DNA from: VAZQ01 sp963739175
Lineage (GTDB): Bacteria; Pseudomonadota; Alphaproteobacteria; Rhizobiales; Xanthobacteraceae
Length of the DNA: 64,000 bases
Direction of reading: 5' to 3'
NCBI GenBank assembly: GCA_963739175.1
Contig: CAVTZH010000001.1
Coordinates: 124,001 to 188,000, forward strand
Each line of letters starts with the position of its first letter. Within the stretch, counting starts at the first letter, position 1. The position numbers and the translations under genes were made by a program. The notes under the pieces are model-generated. The model made no database searches, was not told the DNA's origin, and saw nothing but the letters and a program-made list of their open reading frames with translations. Positions 1-7,665 of the stretch are shown piece after piece.

Positions 1-137
1 AACCCGGAAACGATCGAGCCGAGCGACGGCTGGAGCTGGGAGACGCGCACACCGGCCGGCATCGCCGATTCCGAGACAACCCGGACCGTATTGGTTGATG
101 TAGCCAATGTTGACGTAGCCAATGTTGACGCAGCCAT
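1..137 (-). CDS. N-terminus of a possible TauD/TfdA-like dioxygenase (partial)
   Basis: Reading leftward from an ATG at 137-135, an open frame runs off the window edge. It begins MAASTLATSTLATST and continues with a stretch ending QPSLGSIVSG. That stretch resembles the start of TauD/TfdA-family Fe(II)/2-oxoglutarate dioxygenases, where a 'LG..VSG' segment precedes the core. The gene is divergent from the LysR regulator with a 114-bp gap, the usual arrangement for a LysR target. The STLAT repeat comes from a 15-bp tandem duplication, so the true start may be one of several sites. Only about 45 codons are visible and the family call is a weak inference. Confidence 0.35.
   Translation of the reverse strand, partial: MAASTLATSTLATSTNTVRVVSESAMPAGVRVSQLQPSLGSIVSG
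97..135. repeat. 15-bp tandem duplication at a gene start
   Basis: Two near-identical 15-bp units (97-111 and 112-126, one mismatch) are followed by a partial third. Read on the minus strand they encode STLAT-STLAT-ST near the start of the leftward gene. The same kind of 15-17 bp duplication recurs at 5.25, 5.87, 6.08 and 55.45 kb. Confidence 0.85.
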
Positions 138-251
138 GTGTGCGCGCTCCTTCTTCTCGTTGGTCGCGTTTCCTCGAACGGGTTGATCTTCCTAGCGCAT
201 CGGCGCACTATCGGGAAATTGGGATTTTCTGGGTTTCCATCGAGAAAATCG

Positions 252-1133
252 ATGTATCAGCGCTGGCTCAACGCCTTCCATGCCGTGGCCCGTTCGGGCG
301 GCTTCACCGCCGCCGCCAAGCGCCTGAACATCGGCCAGCCCACCGTCTCCATGCATGTCTCGGCGCTGGAGGCGCAATTCGGCGTCGAGCTGTTTCACCG
401 GCGCGGGCGGCGCGTCGAGCTGACCGCGATCGGCCGGGAGCTCTTGACGATCACCGAAGGCCTGTTCGGCCGCGAGGAGGAAGCGATCGAGCTGTTGCGC
501 GCCGCGCAGGCGCGCGAGACCGGCTCGCTCAGGGTTGGCGCGGTCCGGCCGCTCGACGCCATGGAAATTTGCGCACGGGTGCTCAAGCAGTACCCCAATC
601 TGCGGCTTGCGGTGAGGCTCGTGTCCGCGCCCGACGTCCTCGACGGCCTCATGAACTTCGATTTCGACGCCGGCATCATCGGCCATCCGACCAGCGATCC
701 GCGGTTCTTCTGCGCGTTCTACAAGCGCTATCGCATCAACCTGATCGTCCATGTCGAACATCCGCTGGCACGACGCCGCGCCATCCGCATCAAGGACCTC
801 GAGCAGCAGCGTGTCATTCAGCGCACCGGCGGCGCCTTCGATCGCGCACTGAAAGAAGCAGGCGTGAAAATCCAGCCGATCCTCGAAACCTCGAGCCTGG
901 AAGGCGTGGTCGCGGCGGTCATGCAGGGTATCGGCGTCGGCGCCATCTCGGATTCAGGCCTCGCCGGCATCAAGGGCGATCCGAATCTGAAGGTCATAGC
1001 GGTGAGCGACCTCGCCATGTTCACCGAGGCCCATGTCGTCTGCCTGGCGGAACGCCGCAGCCGACCGTTGATCGCGAGCTTTCTGCATCACGCCAATGTG
1101 GAGACACGCCCGATTCGCAAGGCGAGGACCTGA
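252..1133 (+). CDS. LysR-family transcriptional regulator
   Basis: A 293-residue protein of normal LysR length. Residues 1-60 form the winged helix-turn-helix (WLNAFHAVARSGGFTAAAKR, then QPTVSMHVSALEAQFGVELF), followed by a linker helix and a LysR substrate-binding domain to the end. I start at ATG 252, because the upstream in-frame extension does not look like protein and the family normally begins a few residues before the helix-turn-helix. The opening MYQRWLNAFHAVAR resembles LysR regulators linked to 2-aminoethylphosphonate catabolism, but that specificity is only a resemblance. It lies divergent from the partial dioxygenase gene at the window edge, its likely target. Confidence 0.9.
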   Translation: MYQRWLNAFHAVARSGGFTAAAKRLNIGQPTVSMHVSALEAQFGVELFHRRGRRVELTAIGRELLTITEGLFGREEEAIELLRAAQARETGSLRVGAVRPLDAMEICARVLKQYPNLRLAVRLVSAPDVLDGLMNFDFDAGIIGHPTSDPRFFCAFYKRYRINLIVHVEHPLARRRAIRIKDLEQQRVIQRTGGAFDRALKEAGVKIQPILETSSLEGVVAAVMQGIGVGAISDSGLAGIKGDPNLKVIAVSDLAMFTEAHVVCLAERRSRPLIASFLHHANVETRPIRKART

Positions 1134-1208
1134 ACGGGACCGTGCGCGCGTCCGACGCAAGCCCTCACCGCGCCTTGCCGCGCCTTGGTTGGAAGCATCG
1201 TCTACCGT

Positions 1209-1721
1209 TTACGAGGGCTCGGCAAGCCGCCGGCGCAGACGGGCAAGCACGCGCAGCACCTCCTCGCGGTTTTTCGCGGACTTGACCCAAGGCGGGAGCC
1301 GCACCATCGATGACTTACTCCAGCCGAACTCACCGCGCCGGCGTTCGCGCAACTCGGCCGCGACGAAGCCTTCGATCGCGTCGAGATGGTCTTCGTTATA
1401 GGCGAAGAGAATGCCGTGCCGCGTCCGCACCTGCAGGTGCAGCCGCAGACCCAGATAGGGATCGTAGGGATAGTTTCCACTGCGCCAGAATTCACTGCCG
1501 GCGGGCGACACGATTCGGTGCGAGCACCGCGAGCAAGTAAATTGGCAGGTCGGACCTGCGTCACCTGACGGTTCAACATGCCGAATTCGCCCGACGCCTC
1601 CGCACTTGGGGCAGTTCACCAGCATGTCGCCGGAATAGTTGAACTTGGCGCCGGTGTCGAAAAACCGCCGCGGCTTGATCGGAGAGGGCTTGCCAGATTT
1701 CCGCTGACGAGCCTGCCTCAT
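1209..1721 (-). CDS. Zinc-ribbon protein of unknown function
   Basis: A 170-residue protein with a basic N-terminus, then a zinc ribbon made of CPKCGG near residue 38 and CSRCSH near residue 63. The rest is an uncharacterised domain rich in aromatic and basic residues (HGILFAYNEDHLDAIEGFVA). The paired CxxC motifs suggest structural zinc and perhaps nucleic-acid or protein binding. Related conserved hypotheticals occur widely in alphaproteobacteria. It lies 10 bp downstream of lysS on the same strand and may be cotranscribed. No function is assigned. Confidence 0.75.
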   Translation of the reverse strand: MRQARQRKSGKPSPIKPRRFFDTGAKFNYSGDMLVNCPKCGGVGRIRHVEPSGDAGPTCQFTCSRCSHRIVSPAGSEFWRSGNYPYDPYLGLRLHLQVRTRHGILFAYNEDHLDAIEGFVAAELRERRRGEFGWSKSSMVRLPPWVKSAKNREEVLRVLARLRRRLAEPS

Positions 1722-1731
1722 GGCCGTCGCG

Positions 1732-3369
1732 TCACGCCGAGCGCGCGAGCGCGCCGTCGATCATCTCGACGGTGTTCTGCAGGCCATAGACCGCCACGAA
1801 CGAGCCGAAGCGCGGTCCCTTCTCCTGCCCGAGCAGCACTTGATAGAGCATGTTGAACCAGTCCAGCGACACGCCGGGCTTGCCGTCCTTGGCGACCTTC
1901 TTGTCGAGGAACGGCTCGCGCCGGCCGATCTCATAGACGACGTTCTGGATCTGCTCCGCGGTCGCGTCAGCGGGAAGCTGCGAAAGCGCATCGCGCAGAT
2001 CGGAGAGCGCCGCGCGCTCGGCCTCGGTGGGCTGGCGGAACTTCTTCTCCGGCAGCACGAAGTCGCGGAAATAATGGATGGCGTAGCCGACCAGCGCATC
2101 GAGCTTCGGATGCGTCTTGGGCGTCACGCCCGGACGGTAGCGGCCGATGAAGCCCCACAGCGTCTCGGCGTTCTCCGCATTCGACGACGAGACCAGCGTG
2201 AGCAGCATCGAGAACGTGATCGGCATGTCCGGCTTCGGCGGATTGCCGGCATGGATGTGCCACACCGGATTCGACAGCCGCTGCTTCTCGTCCTGACGCT
2301 GATAGCCTTCGAGGAACTGCTGGTACTCGTCGACGTGACGCGGGATGACGTCGAAATAGAGCCGCTTCGCCGCCTTCGGCTCGCGATACATGAACAGCGA
2401 CAGGCTCTCGGGCGACGCGTAGCGCAGCCACTCGTCGATGGTGAGACCGTTACCCTTCGACTTGGAAATCTTCTGGCCCTTCTCGTCGAGGAAGAGCTCG
2501 TAGTTGAAGCCTTCCGGAGGCATGCCGCCGAGCGCGCGGCAGATCTCGCCCGAGAGCTTGACCGAGTCGATCAGGTCCTTGCCGGCCATCTCATAGTCGA
2601 TGCCGAGCGCGAACCAGCGCATCGCCCAGTCCGGCTTCCATTGCAGCTTGCAGCGGCCGCCGGTGACCGGCGTCGTCATGCGCTCGCCGGTGTCGGGATC
2701 GTCGTAGCTGATGGTGCCGGCCTTGGCGTCGTGCGCGACCACCGGCACCTGCAGCACCACGCCGGTGCGCGGGCAGATCGGCAGGAACGGCGAATAGGTC
2801 TGCGCGCGCTCTTCGCGCAACGAGGGCAGCATGATCTTCATCACCGCCTCGAAGCGCTCGAGCACCGTGAGCAGCGCCTGATCGAAGCGGCCGGACTTGT
2901 AGCATTCGGTCGAGGACAGGAATTCGTACTCAAAGCCGAAATGGTCGAGGAAGGCGCGCAGCCGCGCGTTGTTGTGCGCGCCGAACGACGGATATTCGTT
3001 CGAGAACGGGTCCGGCACCTGCGTCAGCGGCTTGCCGAGGTGCGCCGCCAGCATTTCTTTGTTCGGCACGTTATCGGGAACTTTACGCAACCCATCCATG
3101 TCGTCGGAGAACGCGATCAGGCGGGTCTTGATCTTGTCGTCGGTCAGCACGCGGAAGGCGTGGCGCACCATGGTGGTGCGCGCGACCTCGCCGAAGGTCC
3201 CGATATGCGGCAGGCCGGATGGGCCGTAGCCGGTCTCGAAGATCACCTCGTCTTTCGGCCGCTTCTTGAGCCGCGCGACGATCTTCCTCGCCTCCTCGAA
3301 CGGCCAGGCGTTGGAGGTCTCGGCAAGCTCGCGCAACGCGGCGGGCGACTGAACGTCGGCGGTGGTCAT
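1732..3369 (-). CDS. lysS: Lysine--tRNA ligase, class I
   Basis: Charges tRNA-Lys with lysine in the cytoplasm. The 545-residue protein carries the class I signatures: PHIGTFGE at about residue 54 (HIGH motif) and KISKSKG at about residue 300 (KMSKS motif). This is the archaeal-type LysRS that many alphaproteobacteria use instead of the class II enzyme. The start is the ATG at 3369, giving MTTADVQSPAALRELAET. The open frame continues far upstream in the same phase without being part of the gene. It is divergent from the FkbM methyltransferase gene. Confidence 0.95.
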   Translation of the reverse strand: MTTADVQSPAALRELAETSNAWPFEEARKIVARLKKRPKDEVIFETGYGPSGLPHIGTFGEVARTTMVRHAFRVLTDDKIKTRLIAFSDDMDGLRKVPDNVPNKEMLAAHLGKPLTQVPDPFSNEYPSFGAHNNARLRAFLDHFGFEYEFLSSTECYKSGRFDQALLTVLERFEAVMKIMLPSLREERAQTYSPFLPICPRTGVVLQVPVVAHDAKAGTISYDDPDTGERMTTPVTGGRCKLQWKPDWAMRWFALGIDYEMAGKDLIDSVKLSGEICRALGGMPPEGFNYELFLDEKGQKISKSKGNGLTIDEWLRYASPESLSLFMYREPKAAKRLYFDVIPRHVDEYQQFLEGYQRQDEKQRLSNPVWHIHAGNPPKPDMPITFSMLLTLVSSSNAENAETLWGFIGRYRPGVTPKTHPKLDALVGYAIHYFRDFVLPEKKFRQPTEAERAALSDLRDALSQLPADATAEQIQNVVYEIGRREPFLDKKVAKDGKPGVSLDWFNMLYQVLLGQEKGPRFGSFVAVYGLQNTVEMIDGALARSA

Positions 3370-3531
3370 CGGTCCGGTCTCTTGGGTCGCGCGGACACTA
3401 GAAATTTGACTCAAGGGCGTCAAACGGAAAGCGCTCGATAAACGCAGCGTAAGCGCCCTTTCGACACGCCGCCCTTGCGCTCGCACCTGACCACGATCAG
3501 AGTGCGCCCGGTTCCAAGGTCGGGCGTCGGA

Positions 3532-4272
3532 ATGGTGGCGTATTCGTCCATGACGTACCAGCTTGGCGCGGCCACGCGCCAACTGCATTTCCGTCAGCAA
3601 TCGAGCGATGAAGCCGTCATCAAGCAGGTGCTGGTCGATCAGCAATACGACCTGCGCCGGCTCGCGCGCGCGGGCGAACTGCTCGACCATGCCACGCGCA
3701 TGCGTGCGACCGGCCGCAAGCCGCTGATCGTCGATGCCGGCGCGAATATCGGCACGGCGTCGATCTATTTTCACGGCAACATGCCGGATGCGCACATCGT
3801 CGCCATCGAACCGGCGCGCGACAATTTCGAGCTGCTGTCGCGCAACGTGGATGGGCTCGGCGTCGAGCTGCTCAATGGCGCGGTCGCGTCGTCGGCCGGC
3901 CGGGCGCGCGTCGTCGACCCGGGCCGCGGCGAATGGGCCTATCGGACGGTCTCGATTGCGGAGTCCGAGAACGCGCCGGACTCGATTCCCTATGTGACCA
4001 TCAACGACATCTATCGCGCGCACGCCGCACCGGCGTTTCCGTTCCTGGTCAAGGTCGATATCGAAGGCGCGGAAGGCGACCTGTTCTCCGGCAATACCGA
4101 ATGGGTGGCGCGCACGCCGCTGGTGATCGTGGAGCTGCATGACTGGCTGCTGCCGAAGCAAAGGACGTCGCAGCCGTTCCTGCAATGCATCGCGAAGCTC
4201 GACCGCGACTTCGTCTATGTCGGCGAGGACGTCTATTCGATCGCCAACGATCTGTCCGCGCTTGATGCCTAA
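3532..4272 (+). CDS. FkbM-family methyltransferase
   Basis: An SAM-dependent O-methyltransferase of the FkbM type. The Rossmann start is clear: PLIVDAGANIGTASIYF is motif I, followed by IVAIEPARDNFELLSRNV. The FkbM hallmark FLVKVDIEGAEGDLFSG follows in the second half. The start is uncertain: ATG 3532 and ATG 3550 are the best candidates, with an in-frame ATG at 3475. No glycan or polyketide cluster is nearby, so the substrate is unknown. It is transcribed divergently from lysS and convergently with the next gene. Confidence 0.85.
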   Translation: MVAYSSMTYQLGAATRQLHFRQQSSDEAVIKQVLVDQQYDLRRLARAGELLDHATRMRATGRKPLIVDAGANIGTASIYFHGNMPDAHIVAIEPARDNFELLSRNVDGLGVELLNGAVASSAGRARVVDPGRGEWAYRTVSIAESENAPDSIPYVTINDIYRAHAAPAFPFLVKVDIEGAEGDLFSGNTEWVARTPLVIVELHDWLLPKQRTSQPFLQCIAKLDRDFVYVGEDVYSIANDLSALDA

Positions 4273-4295
4273 TGCCCGCTTCCGAAGTTCGTTGA

Positions 4296-5189
4296 TCAGA
4301 ACGGGCTGATCGGGAAATAGCGCAGCCACAGGTCGGTGAAACGCCCCTGCTCCCAGACCCGGAACAGCGCCCAATTGAGGGCCAGGCGCATCACATCGTT
4401 GCCCTTGCGCACCGCGATGCCGATGCCCTCGCCGAAAAAGCGGTTGTCGAGATAAGCGCCGCCGCGGAACACGCAGCAGTTCTCCGAGCTGGTGCCGTTG
4501 AGCCAGAACGCGAGCGCGATGGCGTCGCCGAACAAGAGGTCGACGTCGCCGCGCCGCAGCGCGAGCCGCGCCAGGTCGGAATTCGGATATTGGAGCAACT
4601 CGGCTTCCGGAAACAGCGCCTTGAGATAGGCCTCGTGCGCGGTGCCGCCGACGACCGCGACCTTGCGGCCCTCGAGCTTCTCCGGCACGACGTCCTCGAT
4701 CGACGTGTCGCGCCGCGCCACGAAGCGCGCCGGGCTGCGATAATACGGATCGGTGAAGTCGACCTTGCCGCGCGTTTCCGGCGACGGAGCGATCGAGGCG
4801 ATGACGGCATCGCCGCGGTCCTGGTTGAGGGCGGGGATCAGCGTCTCGAAACGGCGCATCTGCACGGTGCAGCCGGCCTTGAGCTCCTCGCACATCAGGC
4901 GCGCGAGATCGACGTTGAAGCCCTGCGGGCTGCCGTCGGGCGCCGAAAAATTGAACGGCGGATAATCGGTCTCGGTCAGGAAACGGATGACCTTGACCCG
5001 GGACAGGTCCGGCCGCTCCGGCCGCCGGCGCGGATCCCAGAAACCCGGCACGTTCACCGGCGGCTGCACGGCGGCACCCTCGGCGGCGGCCGGCGTGGCG
5101 GTAGACAGCGCGGCGGCGACGATGAGCCCGACGATCGGCAGCAGGCCGAGAACCGGCGGCCACGGGTGTCGTAACGATGGTTGAGGCAC
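4296..5189 (-). CDS. Extracellular amino-acid-type solute-binding protein (SBP_bac_3)
   Basis: A 297-residue secreted protein with a signal peptide (about residues 1-37, ending ATPAAAEG) and a family 3 periplasmic binding fold. Recognisable elements are TDYPPFNFSAPDGSPQGFNV, the segment DAVIASIAPSPETRGKVDFT, and VAVVGGTAHEAYL in the second lobe. It probably binds a polar amino acid or related solute in the periplasm. No ABC permease or ATPase is adjacent, so it is an orphan receptor here. A CC pair in the second lobe (SSENCCVFRGG) may form a disulfide. Confidence 0.85.
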   Translation of the reverse strand: MPQPSLRHPWPPVLGLLPIVGLIVAAALSTATPAAAEGAAVQPPVNVPGFWDPRRRPERPDLSRVKVIRFLTETDYPPFNFSAPDGSPQGFNVDLARLMCEELKAGCTVQMRRFETLIPALNQDRGDAVIASIAPSPETRGKVDFTDPYYRSPARFVARRDTSIEDVVPEKLEGRKVAVVGGTAHEAYLKALFPEAELLQYPNSDLARLALRRGDVDLLFGDAIALAFWLNGTSSENCCVFRGGAYLDNRFFGEGIGIAVRKGNDVMRLALNWALFRVWEQGRFTDLWLRYFPISPF

Positions 5190-5253
5190 GATCGTTCCTG
5201 GCGGTGATGCGGCGGGCGGCGGGCTCTTATAAACGAATCGGGCGCGACGTCCC

Positions 5254-5283
5254 TCAAAGATATTTGCCTCAAAGATATTTGCG
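5254..5283. repeat. 15-bp tandem duplication across the sco stop codon
   Basis: Two 15-bp units at 5254-5268 and 5269-5283 differ at one base. The second unit holds the stop codon and last codons of the sco gene (minus strand), and the first repeats them just downstream. It is one of several gene-end duplications in the window. Confidence 0.9.
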
Positions 5284-5868
5284 CAGTTCCGCCGCCGACG
5301 CGTCGAGCGGCCGGTTGAGGTTGAAGCGCGATACGAAGCGCCCGTCCTTGCCCATCAGATAGACCAGGACCAGGTGGTCCATGGTGTAGCCGCCGTCCTT
5401 CAGCGGCACACGCTTGTAATAAGCGCGGTAGGCCTTGGCCACGGCGGCGATCGCCTCAGGCTCGCCGGTCAGCGCGATGATGCGGGGGTCGAAGCTCGAG
5501 ACGTAGTCCTTCAGCGCCGCCGGCGTGTCGCGCTCCGGATCGACGGTGATGAACAGCGCGCGGGTGCGGTCGGCCTCCGGCCCGAGCTTCTTCAGGACCT
5601 CCGAGATTTCGAACATCGTGGTCGGACAGAAGTCGGGGCAGTTGGTGTAGCCGAAGAACACCAGGAACGGCTTCCCCTTCAGGTCCGCCTCGGTGACGGT
5701 GCGGCCGTTGTGGTCGGTCAGGCTGAACGGCCCGCCAATCGCCGCGACCTGCGGCATGTTGGGCACGCTGCTGCGTCCCGTCACCAGCAGGACGACCGCG
5801 GTGCAGAGGACCAGCCCGGCCACGAAGGCTCCGGCAGCGACCAGGATGCGGGCAGTGCGCAGCGTCAT
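5269..5868 (-). CDS. SCO1/SenC copper chaperone
   Basis: A membrane-anchored thioredoxin-fold protein that delivers copper to the CuA site of cytochrome c oxidase. The 199 residues comprise an N-terminal membrane segment (residues 8-30), the copper motif CPDFC at residues 77-81 in FFGYTNCPDFCPTT, and the distal copper-binding histidine in GGYTMDHLVLVYL at about residue 165. All three copper ligands are present, so it should be functional. The 56-residue membrane protein gene lies just upstream on the same strand. No oxidase genes are in the window. Confidence 0.93.
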   Translation of the reverse strand: MTLRTARILVAAGAFVAGLVLCTAVVLLVTGRSSVPNMPQVAAIGGPFSLTDHNGRTVTEADLKGKPFLVFFGYTNCPDFCPTTMFEISEVLKKLGPEADRTRALFITVDPERDTPAALKDYVSSFDPRIIALTGEPEAIAAVAKAYRAYYKRVPLKDGGYTMDHLVLVYLMGKDGRFVSRFNLNRPLDASAAELRKYL

Positions 5869-5871
5869 TGC

Positions 5872-5905
5872 GTCAGAAACACATGCTAGTCAGAAACACA
5901 TGGCG
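5872..5905. repeat. 17-bp tandem duplication across a stop codon
   Basis: Units at 5872-5888 and 5889-5905 share 14 bases (gtcagaaacacatg). The second unit contains the TGA stop of the 56-residue membrane protein on the minus strand, and the first repeats it just before the sco start. Confidence 0.9.
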
Positions 5906-6060
5906 ATGCCGGCCGCGATGACCTCGTAGAACACCGCGGTACCGTAGTAGGCCCAGAGCGCCAGCGTCCCCGCCATCAGCACGCCGACGGCGCCGGCGAT
6001 GCCGGCAAGCGGTCGCCAGCTTCGACTGGAACGGGGCGGGACGGTTGCAGCTTCGCTCAT
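5890..6060 (-). CDS. Small single-pass membrane protein upstream of sco
   Basis: A 56-residue open frame starting at the ATG at 6060. A Ser/Arg/Pro-rich cytoplasmic stretch (MSEAATVPPRSSRSWRPLAG) is followed by one long hydrophobic segment, about residues 18-53, ending in CF. It ends 21 bp before the sco start on the same strand, so the two are probably cotranscribed. I do not recognise the family. Its size, topology and position suggest an accessory role in copper or oxidase assembly, but that is inference from context alone. Confidence 0.55.
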   Translation of the reverse strand: MSEAATVPPRSSRSWRPLAGIAGAVGVLMAGTLALWAYYGTAVFYEVIAAGIAMCF

Positions 6061-6080
6061 CGGAGCACCTTGTGCCCATC

Positions 6081-6114
6081 ACATATGCCTGATCATGACA
6101 TATGCCTGATCCCC
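6081..6114. repeat. 17-bp tandem duplication in intergenic DNA
   Basis: Units 6081-6097 and 6098-6114 share 14 bases (acatatgcctgatc). They lie upstream of the 56-residue membrane gene. I see no gene from here to 6322, which is AT-richer than its surroundings. Confidence 0.85.
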
Positions 6115-6322
6115 GACATCTACAATACGGGGCAGTCGTCGTGCACTGCTACTTCTGAGATAGAAGCGGCTCGCGCGCGGGCGCATCCAACCAATCAATA
6201 CACCTAAATCAGTACGAAAAGCTGCGGCGAATCCTGTGGCGGACGGTCGTGCGTCCGCCGCACCGTTTTCACAATTCATTGCGACAAAGGTGCGGGGATC
6301 GAGCGTCTGAACGAGGTGTGCC

Positions 6323-6637
6323 ATGAGGCCTCGCTGGTTCTTGCTCGCATCGATCGCCGTGGTCTGCGGCCTCATCGCCGCGACCTTCGTCCCCACACCC
6401 CGCCAGGATGTCGCCGTGCTCGAACGGCTCGCGCCCAGGATCGAGCGTGCGCAGACGCTCGCGCCGGAAACCCGCGCCGCCATCATGCAGGTGGTCGACC
6501 GCGCCCGCGGCTGGAACGGCGATCCGCGCCATGACCTGCGCCGCAGCGCATCCATCGAGCGCGTGACCGAGGCGGTCAAGGCGCGCGGCGGCGCGCCTGA
6601 GCTCAGCAGCGTCGGGCAGGCGCCGCGGCCGAAGTAG
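6323..6637 (+). CDS. Small exported hypothetical protein
   Basis: A 104-residue protein starting with a classical signal peptide or anchor (MRPRWFLLASIAVVCGLIAATF) and followed by a soluble, helical, charged region (ERLAPRIERAQTLAPETRAA). A GAGGTG stretch precedes the ATG. It is convergent with the alpha/beta hydrolase, 2 bp from its stop. No family is recognised. Confidence 0.6.
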   Translation: MRPRWFLLASIAVVCGLIAATFVPTPRQDVAVLERLAPRIERAQTLAPETRAAIMQVVDRARGWNGDPRHDLRRSASIERVTEAVKARGGAPELSSVGQAPRPK

Positions 6638-6639
6638 CG

Positions 6640-7518
6640 TTACGGCGTCGCCGGAAAATACTTGGCGAGCCAGTCGCGCATCACGCCCCAGACCCGCGCA
6701 TTGTCTTCCGCGAACAGGAAGTGATCGACATTGCTGAACAGGTGCAGCTCGGCCGGCTGGCCGGCGCGCTTGAACAGCTCGACCGATTGTTCGGTCGGCG
6801 TCACGGAATCGTTCGACGCGTGGATCAGCAGCAGCGGCCGCGGCGCGATCTTGCCCACCACGTCGTCGGCGCGGAAGTCGAACATGCTCTGCGCGGTCTC
6901 GGCCGGGAACTCGTGGATCGAGTTCTGCGCCAGATTGTTGCGCAGGTGCGGCGGGATCGGCACGATGTCGTAGCGCGGCACCATCAGCGACTTGCCGGTC
7001 TTGGCGCGATGCTCGCGGCCGTCGGCCAGCATCTTGGTGAAGCGCGCCCACTCCTCCGGCGATTTGTGCTGGCCGCGGAACTTGCGCTCGCCGTCGCCCC
7101 AGCCGCCGTTCGAGATCACCGCCGCGACGCGCTCGTCGACGCCGCCGGTATAGACGCTGACCGCGCCGCCGAAGCTCGAGCCGACCACCGCGATGCGGTC
7201 GGGATGCACGGCCGGATGCTTCTGCGAGAAATGTGAGCGCGCTGCGGGTGTCCTCGACCTGCTCCAGGCAGATCACGCGGCCGAACTCGCCCTCGCTCTT
7301 GCCGCAGCCGCGCATGTCGAAGCCGCAGCGTGACGTAGCCGAGCTCGTTGAGCACCTTGGTCGGCGCAGTTGACGTTGCCGGAGTCCTTGTTGCTGCCGA
7401 AGCCGTGCAGCACCAGGAAGGCGGCGCGCTTCTCGCCGGCCTTCACGCCGTCGGGCACGCGCACGGTGCCGGACAGCTTCAGCCCGGCGGACGGGAAGGT
7501 GACGGATTCCTGCTGCAT
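6640..7518 (-). pseudogene. Alpha/beta hydrolase, broken by three frameshifts
   Basis: The reconstructed protein starts at the ATG at 7518 (MQQESVTFPSAGLKLSGTVR). It shows LVLHGFGSNKDSGN (oxyanion region), FDMRGCGKSEGEF, the nucleophile elbow VVGSSFGG with Ser, LLLIHASNDSVTP with Asp, and FSNVDHFLF with the catalytic His. The family acts on esters or related bonds, often after uptake of small organic acids. Three single extra bases, near 7372, 7328 and 7232, split it into pieces. Removing each restores one continuous protein with no other damage, so I favour sequence error over real decay. It ends the leftward catabolic gene set. Confidence 0.75.
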
Positions 7519-7540
7519 GACGTTCTTTCCCTCCCCTCTT

Positions 7541-7657
7541 TCGTCATGCCCGCGCTTGTCGCGGGCATCCACGTCTTGCTTGCCTTGCGAAGTCGTGGAT
7601 GGCCGGGACACCAGACGTTTACGCCCGCTTCGACGGGCTATGCCCGGCCATGACGGC
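7541..7657. repeat. Dispersed palindromic repeat (REP-like)
   Basis: An intergenic inverted repeat. It opens with gtcatgcccgcgcttgtcg plus cgggcatccacgt and closes with the inverted match (tggatggccgggaca, then gcccggccatgacg). Similar short palindromic elements are common between genes in Bradyrhizobium and relatives, and a related copy lies at 16.33 kb. Confidence 0.7.
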
Positions 7658-7665
7658 GTCACGCG

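Noticed and set aside
1..186. Open plus-strand frame 1 running into the LysR upstream region
   Set aside because: It covers the divergent intergenic region and has no recognisable protein. The minus-strand start fits the LysR layout better.
1732..5163. A 1143-codon minus-strand frame spanning lysS and the binding-protein gene
   Set aside because: The upstream 600 codons are antisense or out-of-frame readings of the FkbM and binding-protein genes. The real LysRS starts at 3369.
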